A stretch of 64,000 bases of DNA from Diogma glabrata (Eukaryota; Arthropoda; Insecta; Diptera; Cylindrotomidae), in assembly GCA_963693315.1 (NCBI GenBank), contig OY856188.1, positions 247,455,666 to 247,519,665 of the forward strand, in the 5' to 3' direction. Every line of letters starts with the position of its first letter. The stretch's first letter is position 1. This document shows, in pieces, positions 33,346 to 42,885 of the stretch. Below the pieces are notes generated by a model. It did not search any database. It saw nothing but the letters and a program-made list of their open reading frames with translations, and was not told where the DNA came from. The translations under genes were made by a program, and so were the position numbers.

Positions 33346-34019
33346 GTCTCATCCAGTGGCGGGCGGTACGAAGAAAGCAGGGTCATACCTGCTTACCCAA
33401 GCAAAATTTAAAATAGTCTTCTTAACAAAAATTTAAATTAATTAAAGAATATAAAAACATTCTAAATTGATTATTAATATCATTTATTTATTAACGATTA
33501 TTCTAATATTCCAAAAATCTATATTTACATGTCAGCCTTTTTGAATTTTCAACACTCCAAATCTAAAATGCACATTTAAATAAAATATAAACAAAATTTT
33601 GTTTTTTGGCAGATTTTATCTATTCTTTGTTCTTTGGTCATCAGTAAAATTTCTGCTTTCAATCGCTATGTATTCCTTAGAAGTTGTATTGAAAAACAAA
33701 CAATTAAAGTCCCAATAAAATGTGTGAAAATAAGCAGAAGATAATTCTGCTTTTAAAGTTTTTTCTTTCTTTTCCTTTTGTCATTTCACATTTTGTGCGA
33801 ATGAGCGAATATAAAGAAAATTGTTTGTTAGTTTTTTCCTGATAAGATTGAAATTATTTTTAATCTATTTGTTGTGTTATGAAAATTAATAACATTATTT
33901 ATTTATAGTTTTAATGGGTGTAATATTTCGTTTTGCAACCATTAAATAATATAGTTTCCAGTGATTTAAATTATGAAATTATTGGATCTTTCATTGAAGG
34001 TTTTTTATGTATGTTTCTT

Positions 34020-34830
34020 GAAAACGGTTCATTCGATTTGGATGATTTAAATTGTATTCTGTTAAGGTAGACTCCCAAGTGGTCCATTTTTTTATGACGT
34101 GAAAAATACCGTTTTTCTATGATAGCAGAGGAAAATTTTATTTTCAAGCAGGCTTAATCCCCTGTGAAAATGGGCTTTTTCCCTCTATTGTAAAAAGAAT
34201 AACAAATTGTAGTTGCTATGGTATTTTCATATAATTTTAAAACAAAGCAACCATATGTAAAAATAGAATATGAATTTTGAATGTTATTTTGTCGATTTCT
34301 AATTTAATAAATTCTAATAAATATCGTTTATGTATTTACTATCATAGAAAAAAGTGTATTGCCTACGCGAGATAAAAACATTTTGCGTTCGTGAAATTGT
34401 CCAACTGGACGTTAACGGCTCTCGTGAACAAATTTTCACTCACGAAAAAGCAGCGTTTTCATCTCTTGTAGCAAAATGTACTATTTTCAGAAAATTGGAA
34501 AAACTATATTTTTTATGTATTTTCGCCGGATTATCGAAAACAGCTCACTTGATTTGGATGGTTTAAATGTATTCTATTAAGATAGATGCCCAGGTGGTCC
34601 CATATTTTTTATATTACGTGGAAAACGGTCGTTGTTCAGAAAATTGAAAAAAAACTATATTTTTCATGTATTTTCGTCGATTTCTTTGAAACAGCTTAAT
34701 CTATTTGGATCTATTTGGACGGTTTGAGTTGTATTTAATTGATATAGATGCCGAAATGGTCCTAAATTCCTTTCTATGACAGAAAATATCCCCTTTTTCA
34801 AAAATATGATAAAACCATGTTTGTTAGATT
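34020..34830 (+). repeat. diverged tandem repeat in hAT-2
   Basis: Three diverged units each contain GATTTGGATGATTTAAA-like, TGTATTCTRTTAAG and 'AGATGCCxAxxTGGTCC' blocks (near 34040, 34552 and 34715). Spacing is irregular. No coding capacity. Confidence 0.55.
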
Positions 34831-34924
34831 TTCATCGATGAATGCTTGCCGCGATTTTAAGTTATTACTTCAAAAACACTTTCTTAGCCGCCTTTTGATT
34901 TTATGACTACACAAAATGAAATAA

Positions 34925-36290
34925 TAAATAAACTTTTTTAAAAAAATAAAACCGACTTCAGAAAAAACAAAAGAGGCACAAAAAAGTGGAAAATAACTCA
35001 ATTGTGCCTTTTAGAGACGAAAATACGTATAAATTTTGATTAATTTAATTTAATTATGGTTAGTTACATACAAAAAATTACGCTTTTAAACAAAGATATT
35101 ATATTGTAAAAGTTATTTTTTTATAATAGCTTTTATATTATGAAATTTATTTTCAATACAAAATGTTCGAAGTCGGTACCACCATTGACATCTCATCGAT
35201 TGCCAACAGTTTTGTACTACAAATAAATCTTATAATATAATAACTATTACAACAACTATAATAATTATAATAAAATATAAGTTTTAGGGGAGAGTTGCCA
35301 TATGCGTACTGGTCACCTAAATCGTACCAGTGCCATTATTCAATAATTATTACAGTTTTATGCAATCTGGTGGTAAACATATTAACTTTTATCTAAGCCG
35401 ATAAAGTAGAAACAAATTAACAATCAGTATAAGTATTTTCTTGTGAATAACAGAAGTAATAAACATTCAGGTGGGTTTGATGGTAATTTTAAACGATTTC
35501 ATTCGACTTAATTTCATATAACTGTACAGTTTCTGAGGTAGTGTTAAATACTTTTGAGAACTGATTATGTTTTATTATTTATTTTATTGAATTTAAGGAA
35601 CATGATAATAATATTGTAAGGTTAGGTTCAAATATTTGACGGGACGACTTATTCCTAAATCGTACCACACTGTAGCTTTCGAATCATACTGGTACGATTT
35701 AAGATACTGATGTCAAATTTGCCGCGTGAATAAACTGTTTAAAACAAAAAAAAATATTTTTGAATTTTTTGGCATGGAAAAGCGGAAATACTGTGAATGG
35801 ACAGAAGAACAAATGGAAGTAGCACCTAATTTTAATTCCTCCCATCAGGTACGATATTGGAAACTGGCTGGTACCATTTAGGATACCGGTGTCCTTAATC
35901 GTACTTTTTGCATGGTCTAAAGAATTTGGCCATATCACAATGATCTATCAATGAATAGTTAAAAAATTATGTTAAATTGCACCTTTGATAGTTAACAAAT
36001 GGATATAAATCATAATATTTGCCAAAATGCCTAAAGAAAATGCGTAAAGAATATTTAAACTGCCTTTAAAATTAAGTGGTACGCATATGGCAACTCTCCC
36101 CTATAATATAACATCTTTGTTTAAAAGTGTAATTTTTTGTAGTTAAGTATAATTAAATTAAATTAATCAAAATTTATATGTATTTCTGTCTCTAAAAGCC
36201 ACAATTGAAATATTTTTCACTTTTTTGTGCCTCTTTTATTGTTTCTGAAGTCTGTTTCATTTTTTTTTTAAATGTTTATTTTATTTTCTA
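34925..36290. repeat. inverted-repeat pair, MITE in its right side
   Basis: Arms of ~180 bp, 34925-35108 and 36104-36290, are inverted copies. Both include AAAAGAGGCAC, ATTAATTTAATTTAATTAT and TTTTAAACAAAGAT. The right arm begins exactly at the target TA of the MITE at 35287-36101, so the MITE was inserted at the arm edge. Confidence 0.75.
35287..36101 (+). mobile_element. pogo-like MITE, 815 bp
   Basis: Perfect 23-bp terminal inverted repeats starting GGGGAGAGTTGCCATATGCG are flanked by TA on both sides (35285-35286 and 36102-36103). Inside, a short frame at about 35774 reads MEKRKYCEWTEEQMEVA. This looks like the start of a pogo/psq-type helix-turn-helix transposase (WTEEdM pattern), so the MITE is probably an internal-deletion derivative. 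The motif AATCGTACCA or its complement recurs at least five times (near 35328, 35658, 35691, 35849 and 35897). Confidence 0.88.
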
Positions 36291-36514
36291 AAGAAAATGG
36301 TATTTTATTAAACCTACGATGGTTATCATAATTTAAATAATTTTTTTAATGCCGTTAGTAAACACCAAGCCATATTATATTAATCAATCAATTTTTCAAA
36401 TTATTCGGTAGTGTTATAATGTTGAAAGTGTTATCAATATATGATCAAGAATTGGAATCATTTTTATAGGAGTCCAAAGTATTTTTAGGCATTTTTAGTC
36501 ATATACAAAATGAT

Positions 36515-36780
36515 TTGAGTGAATCAATAGGTGTTGATCTAAAAAACTCAATTTTTTTAGAAATCAAAGTTTGTTTATTTATTGCCACACTGCTTGATGA
36601 AACATCAGGTATATCTTATAAGTCGCAATTGCCAACAATAGGACGATTTGTAACTAAAACAGAAGAAGTTTTTGAAAGACTCTTAGCTTTTACAGATATT
36701 AGTGCAGACTGATCTGCCAAAGCCTTATCACGTCATGCAATCAATACAATGGAAGAACTATCATGTGGGTATAAATTAAA
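36515..36780 (+). pseudogene. DUF4371-type hAT transposase fragment
   Basis: The frame reads SESIGVDLKNSIFLEIKVCL, then ATLLDETSGISYKSQLP (normally 'DDTTDVSxKxQ', carrying catalytic acid), then IGRFVTKTEEVFERLLAFTD and a stop. After the stop, SAKALSRHAINTMEELSCGY continues in frame. This is the start of the RNase H-like domain of ZMYM1/DUF4371 hAT transposases. One of the expected acidic residues is changed and the remainder is deleted. Confidence 0.75.
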
Positions 36781-36840
36781 AAATGTTCTGTTTTTTATAT
36801 AATCTGCTTACCGTCTATCGAAACCCACTGCACGCCACTG

Positions 36841-37111
36841 GTCTCAACTATATTCTTTTCCCCGTTTCATTTGTCAATCGATTTGTGCAAACAGCCAAAC
36901 TATTAAAATCACTCTATCATAGTGATAAAATGCAAAGTGACTCCTTTTTTACTATATCCTATAAACGGAATGCTTTGTTCGAATAAATAGTGACTTCAAC
37001 CTCAGAATGCATGTTTTTGTGGGTCCTGGGTCTTAAAAGGTATTTATGGGTTGTTGTGACACATGTTCTAATTTCTTTTACACAACACTTTTTATTAAAA
37101 AAAACTACTGT
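36841..37111 (+). pseudogene. LINE-B fragment, 3' piece (beyond hAT-2)
   Basis: Continuation of the copy at 33248: TTTTCCCCGTTTCATTTGTC, ATCACTCTATCATAGTGATA, and the tail with TTTTGTGGGTCCTGGGTCTT ending in CAACACTTTTTATTAAAAAA (about 37111). Reading frames are broken. Its last ~130 bp belong to the duplicated U2 unit. Confidence 0.8.
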
Positions 37112-37482
37112 TATCTTCTAAAAACTGCCGACATAGTTCTAAATACTTTATCAACGTTTTGGCAAACTTAAAAATTCGGGAATTAGAATTTTTTTATTTA
37201 GATATGACAATAAATTAAATAAATTTACAAAACGAATACAATTAAAAATACTTACCCCAATCCGAAATAATCATGAAGTTATTTTAACTTTCATGTTTTG
37301 TATAACGATCAAAATAATATAACGATCGTAAATGGTATGACTTTAACATCTCATAAAATAATATCACTTTTTCATAAAATCATAACATGCGTACCTGCTT
37401 TTAAAATTACCCTCGATAAATTAAGGTAGGGAGAATTTTTTTCGTTTTTTTTTTAATATTTATTTTTGTTGTAATTTTTTTA

Positions 37483-37501
37483 CAATTCACTAGAGGTGTA
37501 T
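37483..37501 (+). promoter_or_regulatory. PSE-like element of U2 copy 2
   Basis: CAATTCACTAGAGGTGTAT at -62 to -44 relative to U2, the same position and sequence as in copy 1. Position matches insect PSEA; consensus match is partial. Confidence 0.5.
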
Positions 37502-37544
37502 CCGATTGGGATGTATATGGTCAGTAAAATTCAGTGGTTTAGTT

Positions 37545-37732
37545 ATCGCTTCTCGGCCTAAAGGCTAAGATCAAAGTGTAGTATCTGTTCTTATCAGCTT
37601 AACATCTGATAGATCTCTCATAGAGAGACCACAAATGTTAAACTGATTTTTGGAATTTGACGGAGTGCTAGGGGCTTGCTCCACCTCTGTCGCGGGTTGG
37701 CCTGGTATTGCAGTACCGCCAGGATCGGCCCA
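37545..37732 (+). ncRNA. U2: U2 snRNA gene, copy 2
   Basis: Same 188-nt U2 snRNA as copy 1 with no difference seen by eye. It has the 5' hairpin, branch-site element GTAGTA, stem-loop II, Sm site ATTTTTGG and the 3' stem-loop with CCTGGTATTGCAGTACC. The region up to about -220 matches copy 1 almost completely, and similarity falls off within about 20 bp after the 3' end. GTTTGAAATTTTTAAG about 17 bp downstream could be a 3'-end box (GTTT...AAA type), but it is not conserved in copy 1. Confidence 0.93.
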
Positions 37733-37794
37733 ATAAATTAATTAAAAACTGTTTGAAATTTTTAAGCACGCAACATTATGCTAATCAGAATATT

Positions 37795-37990
37795 TCAAAA
37801 AACCATGCTGGAATTGGATTTCCAATAACCAGCTAGTGGCATATTCCTTGATCGTGTGGCACACTTTCTTTTGTGGTGATTAAGTCTGCTCACACAAGAA
37901 TTTTGTAAAGGCTATTTTCTTTGAGCTGTGCTATCTTCAAGCCATAGTTAAGATTGAGGATGCTACCGTTAATAGAATTCATCCACCTCT
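37795..37990 (-). repeat. R1 repeat (in right U2 arm)
   Basis: Minus-strand R1 copy with CCAGCTAGTGGCATATTCC and the inverted GGATGCTACCGTTAATAG. It is closest to the R1 at 7861-8110, as expected for duplicated arms. Confidence 0.75.
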
Positions 37991-38376
37991 AAAATAAAAC
38001 GGAATATCAACCTTAAATTTTCTTGCGTCATAACATAACGTCCCCAAAAAGATCGTGAATCAGGAACTAGTGTAAATTTTGCATGGAAAGAGGAACGGGA
38101 AAATATCCTCTTAAAACAAAATGTCAATAAAAATCACGTAGATCAGTTACACGGTTCAGTAGACACGGTTCGGGAAATAACAGACGAAACAAGCCATACA
38201 AATCAAACAAGTACGGAAAGGAACTATGAAGTACCCTCTTTGGGCAGTGTGGAGCAGATGGAAGTAATAGAGGAAGCCGCCATGGCAAATACAGAAGATA
38301 ATCAAGAGGAAACCGCTGAAAGGCACATAACATATCCACATCATCACCAGATGACGACAGTAGTACACTAGACAAT

Positions 38377-39984
38377 ATGGTAGCAAATAACCCAAGTCAA
38401 ACTACCGCTGAAAGTCTGGGTGAACCAAACTCCACGAGAGATACAGCAATAGTAGAGAATGAAGAAGAAGTAACAGCAATAGTAGAGAATGAAGCCAGAA
38501 CAAGTAAAAGCCACGGCATCAACGAAAACCATGTTGATATTTGGCCCCAAAACGCAACAGTAGACCAGGTGGACATCGCAACACACGGACGTGCCAGCAA
38601 TGTCGAAACAAACAACGTAGAACCTCCGTCGGAGATGGAAACAAGGACAACAGAAACACGGAATGGAACAAGACTGACAACAGCTGCAAAAGCCAAACGA
38701 AAAAATGGGATAATAAAACTAGCAGATCAAGTCGACTCACCGGAAAAAATAGGAGTAGACACACGGACACAAAACAACATTAGAGGGCGTACAATCAACA
38801 GAAGAGGCAGACAGCCGAGGTCACTAACTGTAAGAGATGATCCAACAAAAATTCAAAAACTGTACAGGAAAAATAGAAAAAGGGCCATGCAAGAGATGCT
38901 AGGAGAGAAAAAAGTACTCTGCGAGGTACCAACAAACATAATTGAGCATCATTTTAAAACAGTATACGAAAATGAGCTAACAAGTATAAGTGATCCTCAA
39001 GTATGGCCGAGTTGGAATGATGATGAACCAGGACTACAAGATAAGCTAGTTAAGAATTTTGATAAAACGGAGGCTCGAGACCGATTAAAACAAGTCCATA
39101 ATAGTGCTCCAGGTCCGGATGGAATTAAATACCAAGACCTGAAGCAAGCAGATTCATCAAGACGAGTACTAGCGGCAGTCTTCAATGCCTGCTTAAGAAT
39201 GGAAGCAATACCACAATTTTGAAAGAAATCAAATACCGTGCTGATCTTCAAAAAAGGTAATAGAGATGATATAACCAATTGGCGGCCAATAACTATGGGA
39301 GACACGATAGCCAGATTATTTGCAGCACTAATCTCGGATCGGCTAACGGATTTCTTCATAGAAGAAAAGAGGATAAGCAAGTCCCAGAAAGGGTTCCTGA
39401 AATTTGAAGGGTGTCTGGAACATAACTTCATAGTACAGGAACTGCTTGAAGACTCTAAGAATAATGGAAAAGAAATTGCGGTAGCATGGCTGGACCTTAC
39501 CAACGCATTTGGTTCTATCCCCCACACAACAATACATGCAGCAATGCAGGGTGCAGGACTGCCACCAACATGGCAGAATCTAATCAAAAGCATGAATACA
39601 AATTGCAGTACCAGAATAAAGACGAAAGATGGCTACACGGACAACATTTTAATAGCAAAAGGTGTACGCCAAGGGTGCCCTGCAAGTCCGGTAGTATTTA
39701 ATTGTGCCATTGAGCCAATAATTAGAAAAGTTGCCGCCTCAGGAATGGGATATTCATATGGAAATGACACATGGAGTATTCTAGCGTATGCAGACGACCT
39801 TGTGGTCATAGGTTCAAATGAGGAGCAACTTAACAACCTGCTCAAAACAACGGAAGAAGAAGTGGAAAAAATTTGCCTAAAGTTTAACCCAAGCAAATGT
39901 GCTACGCTACATCTAAAGCGCCATGGTCAACAATACCACGTGAAACAAAGTTTAAACTACATCAAACTGAGCTCCAAGCACTAA
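38377..39984 (+). pseudogene. R2/NeSL-group reverse transcriptase (one TGA)
   Basis: One frame is open over ~535 codons except for a TGA at 39220-39222, where the family has Trp (PQF[stop]KKSNTVLIFKKGN). Residues 1-150 are a hydrophilic leader without a visible zinc finger. KIQKLYRKNRKRAMQEML marks the RT entry, then APGPDGIKYQDL, NWRPITMGDTIARLFAA, SQKGFLKFEGCLEHNF, WLDLTNAFGSIPH (catalytic Asp), GVRQGCPASPVVFN and LAYADDLVVI (YADD). After about 39935 the frame shifts. An upstream frame (about 38118-38330, with HVDQLHGSVDTV) suggests further 5' coding. The single nonsense change implies recent loss. Confidence 0.85.
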
Positions 39985-40590
39985 ACTTAGGGGAAGCGTA
40001 CCAACATCTGGGTATTCCAACAGGATATGAAGTCAACCAAACGCCAATGTTGACGCTAGAAAATGTTGAAGAAGATATTCACAAGATCGACATGTCCAAT
40101 TTGGCTCCTTGGCAAAAACTAGACGCTACCAGAACTTTTATACTACGCATGGACTTTGTGTTAAGAAGAGGTGACGTGAGAAAAGGTCCACTAAAAAAAA
40201 TAGATAGGCTAATCAAGAGAACAGCAAAAAAAATGGCTACATCTGCCACAGAGAGCAAGTGCGGAACCAGTTTTTGTTCCAACATGGAGAGGTGGTAGAG
40301 GTCTCATACCGCTTGCAGATATGGTAGACATTTTAACCATCGCACATGAATACCGTATGCTAACATGCGATGATAATAGAGTAGAACGAGCCGCTTGGCA
40401 CTCTCTTCAACAAGCAACGTTCAAACAGATTGGAAGAAATCCGACAATAGAAGATTACGCCAAATTGCGTACCACAATAAACAAAAAATAAAAAAAAAGT
40501 TACAAAAAAATCACTACAAAAAACTATGCGAAGTATTGATCGATCAACAATGCCTTGACAATATGCAAGTTGGATTATATGTAAGAAAAA
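39935..40590 (+). pseudogene. R2/NeSL-group RT, thumb and C-terminal part
   Basis: This continues the protein after a frameshift: EAYQHLGIPTGYEVNQTP, then LAPWQKLDATRTFILRMDFV, typical of the post-RT region of R2-like elements. A further shift near 40265 gives FVPTWRGGRGLIPLADMVDI and EYRMLTCDDNRVERAAWHSL, and another gives KKLQKNHYKKLCEVLIDQQC. The conserved downstream CCHC and restriction-like endonuclease motifs are absent. Confidence 0.7.
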
Positions 40591-40669
40591 AACGTCATTT
40601 GTTCTTGATTGTGCTCACACTACAAACGTGTTTTCATTTTGCGTGTATTTTATTGAGAAACTGTAAAAA

Positions 40670-41632
40670 ATGAGCTCAGGGGAGGATTCCGATTTGGAAG
40701 GAGCAGCAGAAAGAGCTTTGCAAGATTTATTGCCGGTAGTATCCAAAGAAAAATACCAAAAAACGTATCGAGCGTTCAAACAATGGTGGAGTGATAAAAA
40801 AATTGAAGTGATTGACGAAAATAAGTGGCTTGCTTATTTCGATACCGAGATGAAACAATTCCAATCGTCAACTCCATGGAGCATTTACTCAATGTTAAAA
40901 TCCACGTTGAACGTGAAGGACAACATCGATATCTCAAAATTCAACAATTTACGAGCTCTTTTGAAGCGTAAAAATGACAATTATTTTGCGAAGAAATCAT
41001 GAATCTTCACCATTGAAGAAATCAACAAATTCCTGAAGTACGCTCCCGACGATGTTTATTTGGCTACGAAGGTAAAATTTGCTGATAATTTTTTTGTTTC
41101 ATTTTCCTAACCTCACAATTTTAAGGTAGCCCTTATTGTCGGTGTCTATTGTGCTTGTCGACGAAGCGAATTGTTGAATTTGAACGTAAAGGATGTCGAA
41201 TACATGGACAATGGCATTAAAACGAAAACGTAAACGAAAACTAAAATCATTCGACAACTTGTCATCAACGAAGGAAGTGATCGGGACGTAAATTTGGTTG
41301 ACATTTTCAAGATGCATTCAGGACGACGTCCTCATTGCGTTTTCACCGACAGATTCTTTTTGGGTTTTCGTAAAGGCAAATGCATCAAACCGCCGATCGG
41401 CATTAACACGATTGGAGGCAATCCGAAAACAATTGCAATTTTCTTGAATCTTTCGTCACCGGGTGAGTACACTGGTAATTGCTTCCGTCGATCGTCTGCA
41501 TCCTTGTTGGCAGATTCGGGTGTGAATTTAACTACAGTTAAGCAACATGGTGGTTGGGAGTCTGATAAGGTTACAGAAAAATACATACAACATTCGCTCA
41601 ACAATAAACGTAAAATTGCTGACAGCATTTAG
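40670..41632 (+). pseudogene. Crypton-like tyrosine recombinase, two exons
   Basis: Spliced across a 54-nt intron (41072-41125), the frame gives a ~300-aa recombinase. The N-terminal part has KYQKTYRAFKQWW, TPWSIYSMLKSTLN and IDISKFNNLRALLKRKN (core-binding domain). The catalytic domain has ACRRSELLNL (first Arg), GNCFRRSSASLLADSG (second Arg), QHGGWES and VTEKYIQHS (nucleophile Tyr at 41582-41584). Arthropod Crypton-type proteins have this order. The His of HxxR is Asn here (41477-41479), and stops interrupt at 41000 (TGA) and about 41231 (TAA), so this copy is dead. It could also be a decayed domesticated host gene. Confidence 0.75.
41072..41125 (+). other. 54-nt spliceosomal intron in the recombinase
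   Basis: Starts GTAAAA and ends TTTTAAG. It has CCTAACCT as a branch-site match ~17 nt before the end and a T-rich tract. Removing it joins LATK to VALIVGVYCACRRSELLN, which restores the conserved recombinase sequence. The length is divisible by three. Confidence 0.75.
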
Positions 41633-42276
41633 ATCGCTCCAGCCGATTTGTGCTGACAAAGTCTCTTCGACAAGCAACAGTCGCTAACTTAGTCACCTTT
41701 CTAAGGAACGATGTGTTTAACCTCTTCGGTGTTCCTGAGTCACTTGTTTCGGACAATGGAACTGACCACAAAACCTGGGATATCCACCTAAACGAGATTA
41801 CTTCAGCCTTGCGAAATGTTTACCATTCGTCTATTGGGTTCACTCCTAATTTTGTCGCATTTGGATATCACCGAGTTAACCATGGTTCCGAATACCAAAT
41901 CCTTCGTGATATTCATCACATTTCTGGACAGCATTCATGCGCCAGTACAAGTGCTGACCACCTCTCTGGTATTTAAGAGGCCGTCCTTCATCACCTGCAC
42001 ACCGTTTATCAAAACACCTCTAAGCGGTACAATTTGCGGAGCAAGACTCGCATTCTTCACCCTAAACAAAGCGTTTACGTTCGAAACTTTGTCCAGAGTG
42101 ATGCGACCCGTAACTTCAACGCTAGGCTCGCTTCAAAACTCATTCTCGCAAAACTTAGCCGACCTGTTGGGACCGTGGAATTTGAAGTGGAAGACATGCA
42201 TCATATGAAAGGGCTTCACTTCAGTATTTCTAAAAAATATATTTTGGAATATTACACCCCACCATTTTTTGTGTAA
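41633..42276 (+). pseudogene. Ty3/gypsy integrase C-terminal fragment
   Basis: It starts RSSRFVLTKSLRQATVANLV and runs to PESLVSDNGT (second catalytic Asp of integrase), then jumps by a deletion to EITSALRNVYHSSIGFTPNF. A shift leads to LRSKTRILHPKQSVYVRNF and RPVGTVEFEVEDMHHMKGLH, a GPY/F-type chromatin-binding tail. It stops at 42274-42276. It belongs to a different gypsy lineage from the element at 48.1 kb. Its 5' edge touches the recombinase stop codon. No LTR was recognised downstream. Confidence 0.75.
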
Positions 42277-42624
42277 ATCTAAATAATAGCGTTTTCTGTA
42301 TGTTTTCTTTCCTTGATTAGCTCCGAGCGTAAGTAATCGAAAATCTTAAAAAGCATTTTGGTTGATAGAAAAATTAGTAAGTTTTTAAAGAAAAATATAG
42401 TGAAGTGGTTATGAGAAGGGGTAAAAACATCATTTAAAACCCGGTCAAGTGGGGTGTAATTTGAAAGAGCACCAAAATTAAGAAACATTACAATTTTTTT
42501 TAGAATTTTGCAATGCAGCGTTTTTGAATTATTGTCAAAAAAGTCCTATTTTTAGTGTTAACACCACACAAACCCTAAACTTCGTCGTTGATTAACAGAA
42601 TTGAGTCGTTCCTTAGCTGCCATA
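42277..42624. other. unassigned
   Basis: AT-rich, no gene seen. It could hold part of the 3' untranslated region or LTR of the gypsy fragment, but I have no partner sequence to show it. Confidence 0.4.
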
Positions 42625-42885
42625 AACAGCTATGGATAACATTTAACCTAAAGTATATTTTTTATATCATTTAGATCAATTTAGATGAGATTGACATTTA
42701 CTATTGATATTTACGATGAACCATTTATTTTTATGTGTCTATCTATGGTCTGGCAATATAAACCCTTTACAATACAACTTTATGTTAATTATTTTGATAT
42801 TGTTTTCTTTACATTCACGGAACCCTTGACGAGCGAATTTTATTCGCACTTGTCTGACTTTTTTGTTATCATCATTATGAGGACT
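42625..42885 (+). repeat. dispersed repeat T, copy 1
   Basis: About 260 bp that match 52254-52495 in inverted orientation. Shared blocks are AGCTATGGATAA, TTGACATTTACT and TTTACATTCACGGAACCCTT, then GCGAATTTTATTCGCACTTG. That last block holds CGAATTTTATTCG, itself a small inverted repeat. Confidence 0.75.

Larger units (their letters stand above)
33354..36840 (+). mobile_element. hAT-2 DNA transposon, degenerate
   Basis: The left end CAGTGGCGGGCGGTACG and inverted right end CAGTGGCGTGCAGTGG are hAT-type. The flanks GTCTCATC (33346-33353) and GTCTCAAC (36841-36848) are an 8-bp duplication with one mismatch. LINE-B sequence is continuous across the element, which confirms the ends. It is 3487 bp and contains a DUF4371-type transposase scrap (36515-36780), a diverged tandem repeat, an inverted-repeat pair, and a nested pogo-like MITE. 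Confidence 0.88.
36981..38067 (+). repeat. U2-bearing inverted repeat, right arm
   Basis: Inverted counterpart of 7788-12253 without hAT-1. Order: LINE-B tail, spacer, conserved upstream region, U2, diverged ~60-bp 3' flank, R1 on the minus strand, outer end near GATCGTGAATCAGGAAC. Immediately after it begins the R2/NeSL-like element. Confidence 0.85.
38076..40590 (+). mobile_element. R2/NeSL-group non-LTR element, truncated
   Basis: The reverse transcriptase is of the type found in LINEs that use a restriction-like endonuclease (R2, R4, NeSL, Utopia). The 5' edge lies just beyond the right U2 arm. The 3' side is lost before the expected CCHC finger and endonuclease domain, near the tyrosine recombinase gene. 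GC content and CA-rich codon use differ from the AT-rich surroundings. It has one in-frame TGA and three or four frameshifts. Confidence 0.8.

Noticed and set aside
36783..36986. 67-aa plus frame crossing the hAT-2 right end
   Set aside because: It spans the junction of hAT-2 and LINE-B and is therefore a chance fusion.
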